A stretch of DNA of 64,000 bases, taken from assembly GCA_958298945.1 (NCBI GenBank), contig OY282609.1, positions 54,780,220 through 54,844,219 on the forward strand, read 5' to 3'. Of the stretch, positions 11,101-22,641 are shown piece by piece (position 1 is the stretch's first letter; each line of letters begins with the position of its first letter). The notes beneath the pieces were generated by a model. It ran no database searches. It saw only the letters and a program-made list of their open reading frames with translations, and had not been told where the DNA came from. The translations under genes were made by a program, and so were the position numbers. This DNA comes from Atherix ibis. Taxonomy: Eukaryota > Arthropoda > Insecta > Diptera > Athericidae.

Positions 11101-13640
11101 ACAAACGATTTCCATTAAGGCTGGATTCTTCCTAGATCAACCTTCTTCTTCTTGATAAACAAATATTAATTATTCAAGTCCAAATTTTGTTTGGCACTAA
11201 ATTTTAACGAGGAAAAAGTCTCCAAATCTCTTGTTGTACAAAATCAATTGTGCAAGAAGAGCACATTATCAATTTGAGCATCCTTTTTGTGTTATTAAAA
11301 AAATAAATCTTTTTTGAAATAATTCACTTTCTATTATGAATTTTCTTATCGAAATAAATTTTTATTTATGGGAAATTATAAAAAAAAATAGAGCTTTATT
11401 TAAGTTGAAATTCTTTCTTTGCTATTTACAATAAATTCATTATTTACAAAATATCTTTCTTAGAAAATATTTCAAGAAAATGTTGAAAAAAAATAAATGT
11501 TCTTCGAAAAAAAGAGCTCATAATCAAGGTGACACGAAATCCAAAATACTAAAAATCTTTTCATTTCCACAATAATATAAAATCAGAGCATTGCTAAAAA
11601 AATTGTTCTTTTAAAATAAATCAAATAGAAAGGACTTTCAGAATGTCTATTTATTAAAAGGACACAATTGGAAAAAATATATTGAAACGATACAAATTCA
11701 ATATTAGTTAATTTAGTTTATTTTGTTCTTCAATATTCCTATTTTGTAAATAATTTATTTGTTCCATTTCAATTGCAATTGTAAACACTCTTTTTATAAA
11801 ATAATTTAATTTGAAATGTTACAAAAAAAGTACAATTCAAATAAGAGGATTACAAAAGCTTAAAAAAAACCATTTCAAACTAAATCAAATGCGACATTTA
11901 ATTATTGGAAAAAATATATGGAAGAACCAACAAATTGAAAAGAAATAGATTTCACCACTCCCATACGCCATTTTGTTTTAAGGCAAGAAACACCTGAATT
12001 CGATGGAGAAAAATATCGAAATTTGTAGGCAAATTAAAAAAAAGTCATTTACAAAAAATTGATCCTTTCATGTTTAATTGAAAGGAATCGTTATAAGAAC
12101 TTTGTTTTTCAAACGAAAACCAATGTTATAAAAGAGAAAAACTCCCTTTTTTGTATTATTCTCTCACGTTTAACTGAAAAGGTTGTTTGATAAGTAGTGC
12201 ACCAAAAAAAAGTATATAGAAACTATTATGCTTTTAATAAAAAATATTCAAGGTAAATAATTCCAATTGGCAAATTTATTAAAAATAATTGAATTATGTT
12301 CGTCCTGTTTTCAGCCCAACTAATAGTCCTTTTCTCCATTTTGAAATTTATTTCATTTTGTTCTAATGTTTTTGATACATTTTAATAATTGTAATCGAAT
12401 TTCAATGAATTTTGAATTGAATTAAATTAAATTTGATTGTGCGAAATAGAAGCTTTTTGATTGGAGATTCGTTATGCTGCGATGCAGTGCAGTCTGGATA
12501 TGACTATGTTTGGTGGAATATTTACATTCAGCAGAACTTTTGTGAATTCACATAAAGATCGTATTTGAGGTTAAACTTCATGGTTGGGATTTAACTATGT
12601 ACGATGGATGATTAAACGAGTATATAGTAATTCAAAAAGGGAATATGGCCAAAGGAGAATTTTTTTTGTTGAAGGATGAATGGTATGGCAATAAAATGAA
12701 TCAAAACTAAACCGCATGAACAAAGTGTAATTGTATAAATTGAATATTAAATAATCGATAAATTGTAATTCAATTACAATGCATCATTACACATATTTGT
12801 ATGTGTATGTACGATGGGGTGAATGGGGTACGTACATAAACTAAACGCCCAGAAAATTCTATAACGAACGATAATATTTTATGACGTACGAACGCAATAA
12901 TATGAAAGTATCTGGAATTAAATGATTAAATAAAAACACAAAAGAACAGATTTATTTTTAATCCACCTCCTATATCCTTTCCTTTTCATCACCACCCACA
13001 CAAATTGAAGCACACATGTACCTATTCGAACATAATCGTATAAATTATTGCGTTTTATGGAATATTTTAATAATTAGGAATTTTGTTTATGCGATCCTGT
13101 GAATATAATACGAACACGTGAAATTTGATAAACCTTAAGAAACAAACAATTATAATTAATAGGTAGTGGTGGTGGTGGAATCGTTTTGATTTCTACGAAA
13201 ATAGATGTAAAAATGTTTGAAGAAAATATCAACATTAAATAAGAAAAAGGAGTTTTAAGTTTATTTTCTTCTATTTTTATTAATCATAATTAATTTATAC
13301 ACAATTCTTATAATAGTCGTAAAAATATCTTTGCCAAAATTCTAAGAATCCTAAAATTAGTTTTTCTTAAATAAAAATTTTCAGCAAATCTAAAATAATA
13401 TTTTTCTAATTTATCGAAAAAGGATTGAGTAAATTTTCTATATATAAAATCCTTTTTGATACGATTAGCATAAGAAATCTGAACACTAGAGTATACAAAA
13501 AACTTTCTTCGGTGTGCATAAGTTGTAATAATCACTAATAGGAGCGGTTTTGATTGTAAGTTATTGATTTATAGTTTGCCATTTTTCTATAGAAAAACTC
13601 ACATTTGAATAACATTTCCAAATGTTATGAAAATTTACTT
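11101..13640. other. AT-rich intergenic DNA
   Basis: Long A/T tracts without identifiable genes or repeats. The open frame at 13308-13535 (-) is Lys/Phe-rich and has no domain. Confidence 0.5.
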
Positions 13641-14052
13641 GGAAAATAAGTCAGGAGATATTTGAAATACCATTCCATCCAGAAAAGTGCACTGGAATAC
13701 TTCACACGCTGGTGGCAGTATCGGTTCCCATTTTACTGAAATAAGGAGAAAGCTCGTGCTACGATCAATGCTTCTTTATTTAAAAAACATGGAACACCTA
13801 GATTCGGAGCTCGTAAACGACCCTTTTGCCTATGCACATCCCCCCAAAACCAGATAGCAGCAGCGTTATGTCACATAATGGACCTATCAATAAGCGTCCA
13901 AGATCGTGCGATTTGACTCTGCTTGATTAAACGGAGATCCTTCTCAGTGGATAGTCTTCGTTTTTGTGTTGTAGAATTCCACCCGAACGATAATTTTTTT
14001 TGACTGTAGTTTCTGCAGTACTAAAAAGTTTCGGTGATTAGATTCTTGTTGT
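13641..14052. other. Unassigned complex sequence upstream of a mariner
   Basis: Higher-complexity DNA between AT-rich sequence and the mariner at 14053. On the minus strand one frame reads about 80 codons with a single stop (GRLRAPNLGVPCFLNKEAL and AAAIWFWGDVHRQK), which hints at a decayed element. I cannot name it. Confidence 0.25.
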
Positions 14053-15264
14053 AGTAGCCTACTGTCAAAGTTTCAGTCGATTCCCTTCATTAGTTTTGTT
14101 TTGAGAGCCTTTGAAAGCGAGCGTGTCGGTCGGTTGCACAAAAATGGAAAAAGAACAATATCGTTCGGTGATTAGATTCTTGTTTTTGGAAGGGAAAACG
14201 CGCAGCGAAATCAAAGATCGCTTGGATGCTGTGTATGGTGACTCTTCTCCTTCGATGGCGACCGTCAAGAATTGGTTCAACGAGTTTGTTCGTGGCCGCA
14301 CGTCGGTTTTTGATGAGCCACGCCCAGGTGCCTCGAAAACGGCTGCTACGGAGGAAAACGTTAAAAAAGTCCACGATCTCGTGTTGGCAGACCGTCGATT
14401 GAAGGTTTACGAGATAGCTGGGACTGTGGGCATCGCAGTAGGAACGGTGCATCATATTCTACACGAAGAACTGGGCATGAGAAAGCTGGCGCGATGGGTG
14501 CCGCGTTTGCTCATACCAGAAAACAAGCGCAACCATGAGTCCACATCGGCGACGTGTTTGGCGCTGTTTCAGCGCAATCCAGCGGAGTTCTTGCGTCGTT
14601 TCGTGACCGTCGACGAAAAATGGATTCACTGGTACATACCAGAGACCAAGGAACAGTCGAAACAGTGGACTTCACCCGGCGAACGGAACAGTCGAAACAG
14701 TGGACTTCACGAAGACTGTTCGATCGGCTGGAAAGGTGATGGCCACCGTTTTCTGGGATTCACAAGGTGTGATCCACATCGATTACCTCGAGAAGGGTAA
14801 AACAATCACGGGGCGCTACTATGCTGACTTATTGGGCCGATTTGACGTCGAATTGAAGAAAAAGCGGCCCCGCTTTGCGAAGAAAAAAGTGCTGTTCCAC
14901 CACGACAACGCGCCGGCTCACACCTCCGCCGTCGCCATGGCCAAATTGGTCGAATTGCGCTACGAATTGCTGCCCCATCCACCGTACTGTCCAGATTTGG
15001 CCCCCTGTGACTACTTTTTGTTTCCAAACCTGAAAAAATCACTCGCCGGGAATAGATTTGGGTCGAATGAGGAGGTCATCGTCGCCACGGAGGCCTATTT
15101 TGCTTCCCTCGAGAAAATGTATTTTTTGGACGGGTTAAAAAAGTTAGAGCATCGCTGGGCCAAGTGTATCGAGCTTAAAGGAGATTATGTGGAAAAATAA
15201 ATTGCCACCTTTCCAAAATTTTCGTTTTTCTTTTGTAGGCTAAGTACTTGTTGAATGACCGTCG
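14053..15264 (+). mobile_element. mariner, CGAGGGTCATTCAACAAG family, copy 1 (5' end rearranged)
   Basis: The right end is intact: GGCTAAGTACTTGTTGAATG followed by ACCGTCG and TA at 15265. The left end has no TIR. Homology to the second copy (35915-37155) fades at about 14053, and the 21 bases just before it (14030-14050) exactly duplicate 14164-14184 inside the coding region. The two copies are otherwise almost identical from the leader to the right end, suggesting recent activity of this lineage. The transposase shows it is a D34D mariner. Confidence 0.88.
14144..15200 (+). pseudogene. mariner transposase, CGAGGGTCATTCAACAAG family (copy 1)
   Basis: ATG 14144 opens a D34D transposase: EGKTRSEIKDRLDAVYGD and FNEFVRGRTSVFDE in the DNA-binding part, VGTVHHILHEELGM in the second helix-turn-helix, then first catalytic Asp in RRFVTVDEKWIHW. 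At about 14686 a 25-base stretch repeating 14651-14675 replaces the sequence coding for APKKA and shifts the frame. The C-terminal half is open to 15200 with the other catalytic Asp residues in HHDNAPAHT and LAPCDYFLF. It ends CIELKGDYVEK. Apart from this single lesion the gene is complete. Confidence 0.92.
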
Positions 15265-15399
15265 TATGCTGCTGCTGTACTCATTTTTTCAGGATAGATC
15301 ATCTTGCATTAGATTTCAGAACACGATTTCCGAATTATTTTTAATATGTAAAGGAGTTCCACAAGGCTCAGTATTAGGTCCCTTGCTCTATACAATATA
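15265..15399 (+). pseudogene. RT fragment with GVPQGS motif, cut by a mariner
   Basis: The plus strand reads KGVPQGSVLGPLLYTIY at 15349-15397, the highly conserved RT block of jockey-like non-LTR retrotransposons. It ends exactly at the TA of the truncated mariner at 15400. Upstream it abuts the right TIR of the preceding mariner. Confidence 0.75.
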
Positions 15400-15590
15400 C
15401 GAGGTCTGTTGAAAAAGTATCGCCAATTTTGAATTTCCGTTATGTTGTTACTCATATCTCTCATTTATGCCAACAAGTTCGGCCATTTTAAATGTTCAGT
15501 TAATTTTTGACTGCTGCTATGCTTGCACGTGTTTTAGCTTGTCTTCGATTTTTCCCCATTTTCGACCAAAAACAGCATCGGACTCTTAAC
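15400..15590 (+). mobile_element. Truncated mariner, CGAGGTCTGTTC family
   Basis: It begins with CGAGGTCTGTTGAAAAAGTA after TA and continues through the family leader to CCCCATT. It then jumps to TTCGACCAAAAACAGCATCG, coding for FDQKQHR about 100 codons into the transposase, and ends soon after. The N-terminal coding region is deleted and there is no right TIR. Copies at 33077 and 56006 have leader-to-FDQKQ junctions at nearly the same place. Confidence 0.85.
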
Positions 15591-16330
15591 CTGAGAAGAT
15601 GCACTGTCATATACAGGTTGGACATCATGAAAGCGGTTTGAATGGATGGACTACTATTCAAACTATTACTGATGAATATAGATAGGCGCCTCATCCTCAT
15701 GTATCGTTCATTCCTTGTTAGAATTGTCTACGAAGATCAGACATCTAGTTAGAATTGTCTACGAAGATCAGACATTTTAGAATTGTCTACGAAGATCAGA
15801 CATCTTCTAAATGTAGTGTGGAAGGGGGAGTTCCTCAGGGATCTGTCAACGGACCGCTGCTTTATTCGGCATTTATCTTCGACATCCCAAGAAATGTCGA
15901 GTGCAGAAACATCAATTACGCAGATTATAAGCTGATCATGCGAACCCTTCGAGTGCAAGGAACGTGATCTAGAATCAGCTCCATATGATTCTGCCGTATT
16001 GCGGACAAAACCACACTGATATGCATCCGAAACTTATACAGAAGGTTTTCATACAATGGTCCAAAAAAAAAGCAGAATCAATCTGAATATTACTGGAGTA
16101 GGGATAAACACCGTGAATAGATTTAAATACCTTGGAGTAAACTTCACACAACTCAACAGTGAATACAATCTACAAAAGGCATTAAGGGCCTACCATACCA
16201 TATCTTTCTTATTGAGAAAAAAGAAATGAAATATTAGCAATAACTAAGCTACTTTTATACAACTAGTTAATTAGGCCAATTGGTTCTCTCTTTCTGGAGC
16301 CAAATTGTCCAGAATGTAGAAACTAATTCG
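15591..16330 (+). pseudogene. RT fragment of a non-LTR retrotransposon
   Basis: It reads VEGGVPQGSVNGPLLYSAF and IPRNVECRNINYADYKLIM; the catalytic YADD has become YADY. Then, in other frames, come NTVNRFKYLGVNFTQLNS and a degraded tail (ANWFSLSG). The order is typical of jockey-type RT. Upstream of the GVPQGS box lies a triplicated 27-base segment (15718-15803). This is a different copy from the RT fragment at 15265-15399, since it contains the RT portion on both sides of the motif. Confidence 0.75.
15718..15803 (+). repeat. Three tandem copies of a 27-base RT-coding segment
   Basis: The same 27 bases (beginning TTAGAATTGTCTACGAAG) occur at 15718-15744, 15749-15775 and 15777-15803, separated by 4 and 1 extra bases. 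One copy codes for RIVYEDQT of the retrotransposon. The unequal spacers put the copies in different frames. Confidence 0.9.
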
Positions 16331-16449
16331 TAACTAATGCTATAGTAAAAACACTAGGGCAATTTACTCCAATCTGCCGTACCGGAACGAATACTCTTCA
16401 ACATCGATAATTATTGCCGATCGATACAAGCACCTGTTCATGAACAAAA

Positions 16450-17632
16450 GAGGCATTAAATTTTTCCCCTTACTCTGGAAATTTACTATCATTAAAATGA
16501 TCCCTTAACCAAATAAATCCATTAATTCTCCTTTCTCCTATTGACCTATCAGCCTCTTTCCAATCCTTGGTAAGATTTTTGAAAAACTTCTATTAAAACG
16601 ACTCTACTCAGACCTAGTTAATAAAAAAAAATTATACCTGATCACCAATTTGGCTTCCAATCTGAACACTACATAATCCAGCAATGCCAATGCGTTATTG
16701 ATCACATTGCATCCTCTCTTGAGAAAATAGAGTATTACCCAGGAGTATTTTTAGAACGTCTTTGGCACTCTGCACTCCTCTGGAAATTCAAGAGCTTTCT
16801 ACCTTCAACATACTACCTTATCATAAATTCATATATCTCCCAACCAAGTTACAATGAACTCAGAATTCTCGGAAATATATCCTATTCTAGCCGGAGTTCC
16901 ACAAGGCAGTATTCTTGGTCCCATTTTATACAATATTTATACCCATAACATACCATTTGATCCTAATACTATCATTGCTACTTATGCAGATGATACCACC
17001 GTACTTTCTACACATACTAATCCTGACATAGCTTCCAACAATTTACAATCCCACATACACAACCTTCAATCCTGGTTTAAGAGATAGAGAGTGTGAGTAA
17101 ATGAACAGAATAGTGCTCACATTACTTTCACAATTTGTCAAGGAAGAGTGACCGTATTTCCATAATATGATAAAGTGCGTTATTTGGCACTTTACTTGGA
17201 CAACAGATCAACACAAAACCCTCATACTAGACTAAAAAAAACTTGAGGCCACTAGACGTTACCTATAACTTCTTAGACTTCTGGACAAACGCTCGAAACT
17301 AACAATAAAAAGTAAACTTTTAATAAAACCTATTCAAACATATGGAATTGAACTTTGGGATTCAACGAAACGTTCCAATTTCTATCGCGTCCAGGCCTTA
17401 CAATCAAAGATCCTCCGTAAAATTGTTGATGACCTCTTTTGTGTTCGTAATAACGTAATACATGGTATCCCCTTTGCTCTGGACCTGTGCATTTGCGGCT
17501 ATCAAAAATTTTACTCCCGTTTATTCTATTTTCATAATCCACATGTAAGAGAATTGTCCTGTAGTGCCGTGCCCGGAAACACTCATCGGATACTTAAGAG
17601 ACAATGGCCTAAAGATTTTCTAGAGGAATTTA
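16450..17632 (+). pseudogene. Jockey-like retrotransposon RT copy, interrupted by a mariner
   Basis: The sequence order follows a jockey-type RT: LGKIFEKLLLKRLYSDLVNK, DHQFGFQSEH, VIDHIASSLEK, then LAGVPQGSILGPILYNIY and ATYADDTTVLSTHTN in the open frame 16854-17087, SNNLQSHIHNLQSWF, and finally IELWDSTKRSNFYRVQALQS and ILRKIV near 17350-17430. Stops and frameshifts break it repeatedly, but the catalytic YADD is intact. It ends at RILKRQWPKDFLEEF against the TA of the mariner at 17633. The fragments at 8345 and 28373 belong to the same family. Confidence 0.85.
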
Positions 17633-18893
17633 CGAGGGTCGTTCAATAAGTCCTTAGAAAATCCGAGAAATTGCGCTCGTAGTGTCGCTAAAAATTGTAA
17701 GTAGCATTATCGACAGGAAAGCTGTCAAAATTTCAGCTCGATCCATAGCGTAGGTCAATTTCTATCGTCGATTAAAGTTAAGGACATTTATTTGTGCATA
17801 ACAATGGAAAAAAGCGAGTTTAGGGTGGTCATCAAACATCTCCATTTGAAAGGCTTAAGCCCTACAGAAATCAAATCCGAGCTGGATGCAGTTCATGGCA
17901 CATGTGCACCTGTGTTTGCGACGGTTTACAATTGGGTGAATGAATTTAAACGTGGCCGTTCATCCACAAAAGATGAACATCGTTCAGGACGCCCAGTTGA
18001 GGTGTCTACTCCTGAAATCATCAACAAAATCCACGATCTGATTTTGAACGATCGGCGAATTAGAGTGCGCGAATTAGTTGAGGCCACGGGCATATCACAA
18101 GGTACAGTCGCTTCAATTTTGCATGAAAAATTGTCTGTGAAAAAAATTTCGGCAAGATGGGTGCCGCGTTTGCTCTCAGAGGAGAATAAGCGCAATCGTG
18201 TAGTGGACTCTATGTTGGCACTCTTTCATCGCAATCCTGACGAATTCCTTCGTCGATATGTCACTGTGGACGAAATCTGGATACACTACTACACTCCAGA
18301 AACGAAGAGACAGTCATCACAGTGGATTTTCAAGGGTGAACGGGCTCCGAAGAAGGCAAAAACTGTGCCATCGGCCGGCAAGGTGATGGCCACGGTCTTT
18401 TGGGATTCGCAGGGCATCATTTTTATCGACTACTTGGAAAAAGGAAAAACAATAACAGGAGCGTATTACGCGTCGTTATTGCAACGGTTGAGCGAGGAAA
18501 TCAAAGAGAAACGCCCCCATCTGAAGAAGAAAAAAATCCTCTTGCATCAGGACAATGCGCGTGTGCACACCTGCGCTGTTTCCATGGCCAAAATTGTGGA
18601 ATTGAGAATGGAATTGTTGCAGCATCCCGCTTATTCACCAGATTTGGCCCCGAGGGACTATTTTCTTTTCCCCAATCTGAAGAAATTGCTTGGCGGACGA
18701 CGGTTCACTTCCAACGAGGACGTCTTTGCTCAAACGGATGATTATTTTGCAGAACTTCCGAAATCCTATTTTTTGGACGGGATAAAAATTTTGGAAAAAC
18801 GGTAAAAGGAGATTTTGTTGAAAAATAAAAAAGTTTTTTTTAAAAAAACAGTTTTTTTCCATTTTTTTCTAAGGACTTATTGAACGAATTTCG
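17633..18893 (+). mobile_element. mariner, CGAGGGTCGTTCAATAAG family
   Basis: A 1261-bp element with TIRs CGAGGGTCGTTCAATAAGTC on the left and CTTATTGAACGAATTTCG on the right, each followed by TA. The left TIR is related to that of the elements at 14053 and 35915 but differs in the leader and about a third of the protein. It is inserted in a jockey-like retrotransposon. It carries the second best preserved transposase in the window. Confidence 0.94.
17804..18805 (+). CDS. mariner transposase, 333 codons, C-terminus truncated
   Basis: The start is ATG 17804 (MEKSEFRVVIKHLHLKG), chosen because the two relatives begin at the same place. The frame is open to 18805. It has an N-terminal helix-turn-helix region (ATVYNWVNEFKRGRSS), a second one near residues 95-110, SARWVPRLLSEENKR at 116-130, and catalytic Asp 156 (TVDEIW), 250 (HQDNARVH) and 285 (LAPRDYFLF), with 34 residues between the last two. 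Relatives end in a block of about 15 more residues with W-K-C-I-KGDYVEK. Here a short deletion after LEKR gives an early stop, and the remainder KGDFVEK is readable just downstream in another frame. Whether the shortened protein is active is unknown. Confidence 0.88.
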   Translation: MEKSEFRVVIKHLHLKGLSPTEIKSELDAVHGTCAPVFATVYNWVNEFKRGRSSTKDEHRSGRPVEVSTPEIINKIHDLILNDRRIRVRELVEATGISQGTVASILHEKLSVKKISARWVPRLLSEENKRNRVVDSMLALFHRNPDEFLRRYVTVDEIWIHYYTPETKRQSSQWIFKGERAPKKAKTVPSAGKVMATVFWDSQGIIFIDYLEKGKTITGAYYASLLQRLSEEIKEKRPHLKKKKILLHQDNARVHTCAVSMAKIVELRMELLQHPAYSPDLAPRDYFLFPNLKKLLGGRRFTSNEDVFAQTDDYFAELPKSYFLDGIKILEKR

Positions 18894-21337
18894 TAACTTT
18901 GATTAGTTGGAGAAACGCCGATGGGTGTTTACTTCCAATTTTCTTATGCAGAAATCTATAAATTAAAATGTTCGAAAAATTAAAAAAATACTAAAGAGAC
19001 TGTAGTTGCGGTTTTTTTTCATAAATATGTTCACAAAACCTTTCAAAATTGCCAATAAAAAGAAGCTTAAAAATATAAATTGAAGTAGATTCTGTCGCCC
19101 TAAATTAAAAAATGGTCCAAAAAATTCCAAATAATACAAAATTATTAAGAATCCGGCCTCTTTTTTTCAAGATGAAAAAATATTATTGACCTTTTTTTTT
19201 CGGTAATGTTCAAAGAAAACTCAATATTTGCTTTATTTAAAGCTATTGCATACATTTTTCGGCTTAGTATAAATATGATTTTTTTTATAATAAGAAATGA
19301 AGACAGAGGGAACCGTGGAGGAGTATTCATTATTTTTTACGGTGCAAAGAATTGGTGAAGGGATTGGTGTAAGAAAAATATTAAAAAATGAGTCTATAAA
19401 TCCTTTTTAAAAGTACTAATTATATTTGTAATTAAGTTAAAATTAGCAAAATTTCATTGCATAAATTTCAACTTTGTAAAAAAAGTTAAATAAACGAAAG
19501 CAAATAGCTTAAAAAAAATTATTTTAATAATTGTCAAACAACAATTTTTTTTAAAAATATAAAAAAAAAAATCTAGTAGAAAATTTTATACCATTTTCGA
19601 AATTTTTAATATGAGAACAAATTAAAAAATTAATATTTGTTTAAAAAAAAAAAAGCGTCCATGAGTTTTTTATCAACCAATGGAAATTTTATTCCATTCA
19701 CGTTCGTACGAGATTCATTAAACTTCCAGCCAATCCTACAATTCGTATGGAAAGAGAATAGAAGAAAATTCCAAGGTAGGCTTGGGGCAGAGAAATACAA
19801 AAATATTTGGTCAAATTGTAATGAGAAATGATGAATTTGTCAAAAAAAAATCTATAAATTTTATATGAAGAGATAAAGGGTTTTGCAGAAGAGTAAAAAT
19901 AAGATTAATAATAAAATAAATGAAAAAAAAGCAGTGGCAAAAAATACTAATACGAAAATAGAGAAAATCCCACGTCTATACCCAAAAAAAAAGAAAAACT
20001 AAAATGTTATGTAAGTCCGCTTGTTACAGTACAAATGTAATTACAGAAAAAAAAAGAATTTTATTGAGTGAATTTCCTTATTCCTTATAATTTACACAAC
20101 ACCCTCTATGCTTTTCTTCTGTTCTTAAAAAATTCCTTTAACCTCCTACTTGGGAATACCATAGTTAAAATGTTCACAATATCAATTTTAGATGAATACG
20201 AAAACAATTTCCAATTCACACAAAACTTATAAACTTTTGTTTTCGAAACTTTAAATAATAAAAATTCCATTATCATCAATCGATATTATCGGTTAACCAA
20301 ATTTTCTAATTAAGAAATTTTTTCTGAACGGATTTCTGGTCGTTTTTCCAATCAAACAAAAATTTTAATCACTTTTATTCGCTCGAAAGAAAGCAAAAAA
20401 TAAAAATGGTCGAAAACTTTAAATTCTCATGTGAGATTTATAATAATTAGAAACGATTGAAAATTGCCAGTAAATTTAATGTTTGATTTATGATTTTAAA
20501 AAAAAATTAGAATAATCTTGGCTGTTTGTCTAAACACTTGGGATTTGTTAGAGAAAATTAGATTCTTTTGGTGATATTTTCTTCTCTTCTATTTTGGAAA
20601 ATTTTCTGTAGTATATTTCCCTTTAAAAGATTCCATTTTTCTTTACTTAAGTTGGAGTATTTTTCAAGAAAATTTTTTATTTTCAATGCAGTCAGCAGAA
20701 TTCAACTGTGCAACCTAATAAAGTATTAAGAAATTGTGTAATTCGCATTTTATCTGAATTACCAACCAAGTACATTAAAGTAAAAGGTGGATGAAGTGAA
20801 AATTTATAAGAAATCTCTACGAATAGAACCAAACTTAAACCAATTATGAGAGTGATAGTAATTGTCGTTTAGTAGTAATTCGAAAATGTAGTGCAGAAGC
20901 AGCAACAATGCCACAGAAACAAATGATTTCCGCTATTCCGGAAGATAAATGAATCTGATGGAAGATGTTCAAGATGCTACAACTTCTATTACATTTCCAA
21001 ACAGAAAAAAAAACTTAATGTAGATTGGTAAAGAGACGGGAGCTCTTTTATGAACAAAATTATAAAGCTATACAGGACGAGAATGTGATTTATTTTACTT
21101 AACTACCACTACCATTTTTATCTCTATTGCATTGGCAAAACTTCCACTAAACACTAAGAAGCAGCAAAACTTTCAAATGATTTTAATAGGAAAATTTTGT
21201 AGAATTACTAAAGTGAGTGAGAGTGAACACCGATAATAGATTAATCTCAGTTTTAAAGGATAAGGAGTTTTGTTAGTAAAGAAATAGGATAAAAATAACA
21301 AATTTTGTTATATGCTATTAAGGTTTTTCATTAAATG
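18894..21337. other. AT-rich intergenic DNA
   Basis: Dominated by A/T runs. The first 40-60 bases after the mariner may still be retrotransposon sequence. No gene or repeat is recognised; open frames here (19145-19330, 19637-19831) have no domain. Confidence 0.45.
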
Positions 21338-22641
21338 CGAGGTACGTTCAAAAAGTATCGCGAATTTTGAATTTCCGCGGGTTAAGTATATTTGATTTTC
21401 GATTTTTTTGTGGTGTTATGTTGGTACTCATATCTCTCACATATACCGATAAGTTCGGCCATTTTGACTGTTCAGTTAGTTTTTGACAGCTGCTTTGCTT
21501 GCACGTGTTTTGGCTCGTCTTCGATTTTTGCCCATTCCAAAAAATTGTTCAAAGAATCTGTATCAAATTTTGTGTGAAAAACAAAATAAATTGCGCGGAC
21601 GCATTCCGAATGTTGACTGTGCCATATGGTGAAGCTACCATTGACCAAAGCAACATTTATCGGTGGTACAAAATGTTCTCAGAGAGCCGAGAAGATGTGA
21701 ACGACGAAAAGCGTGCCGGACGCCCGAGCACGTCAACAACAGACGAAAACATTCATGAAGTGAAGAAGATAGTATTGGCCAATCGTCGAATCAGCTGAGG
21801 ACTTAAACATATCGATTGGGTCGTGCCATTCGATTTTTACCAATGATTTGTGCGTGAAACGGATCGTCGCAAAATTTGTACCAAAATTGCTCAATTTCGA
21901 CAAAAAACAGTATCGCATTAACATTGCTAAGGAGCTGTTGGACTCTGTCAGCGACGACCCTAATTTTCTTCAGAGGGTCATAACTGGTGACGAATCATGG
22001 GTTTATGGTTATGACGTGGAAACCAAAGCTCAATCATACCAATTGAAGCTGCCGTACGATTGTGAAGGTTTTACTTACAGTTTTCTTCGATTGCAGGGGC
22101 GTGGTGCATTAGGAGTTCTTGCCACAGGGTAGAACGGTCAATAAGGAATATTATCTGCAAGTTATGCGCAAGTTTCGCGAAGCAATCCGCCAGAAGCGCC
22201 CGGATTTGTGGAAGAACAAAAATTGGTTTTTGCCTCACGATAACGCTTGTGCGTGAATTTTTGGCCAAAAACCAAAAAATGGTTTTTTCCTCGTTGCTTA
22301 TGCGCGAATTTTTGGCCAACAACAACACACTAATAATGCCGCAGCCACCGTATTCCCCAGATCTGGCCACCTGTGACTTTTTCTTGTTCGCGAAACTGTA
22401 GAGCCCCATGAAAGGACGACACTACGCTACGATTGAGGAGATAAAGACGGCATCGAAGGAGGAGCTGAACAAGATCACAAAAAATGATTTTTTTAAGTGC
22501 TTCGAGGATTGGAAAAAACGTTCGCACAAGTGTATTATATCTGGTGGGGATTACTTTGAAGGGGACAAAATAGATATCCATGAATAAATAAATAATTGTT
22601 GAAAAAACACAAAGTTCCCGATACTTTTTGAACAGACTTCG
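21338..22641 (+). mobile_element. mariner, CGAGGTCTGTTC family, copy B
   Basis: The longest copy of its family (1304 bp). The left TIR is CGAGGTACGTTCAAAAAGTA, preceded by TG where TA is expected. The right TIR ends in GAACAGACTTCG followed by TA. The complete leader is present. The interior contains a local duplication near 22245-22320 in place of the region around the second catalytic Asp. Confidence 0.92.
21544..22587 (+). pseudogene. mariner transposase, CGAGGTCTGTTC family (copy B), start codon lost
   Basis: At the homologous start the codon is ATT, not ATG. The frame is open from there through CIKFCVKNKINCADAFRMLT and YRWYKMFSESREDVND to ANRRIS, where a deletion causes a stop at 21796. 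Reading resumes at 21848 (TNDLCVKRIVAKFVPKLLNF) and continues through NIAKELLDSVSDDPN and the first catalytic Asp (TGDESWVYGYD). It then breaks after a deletion between LPYD and CEGF. The second Asp segment reads PHDNAC and runs into a roughly 65-base duplication. The third is kept in TCDFFLF in another frame. The end is at TAA 22587. Confidence 0.9.
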
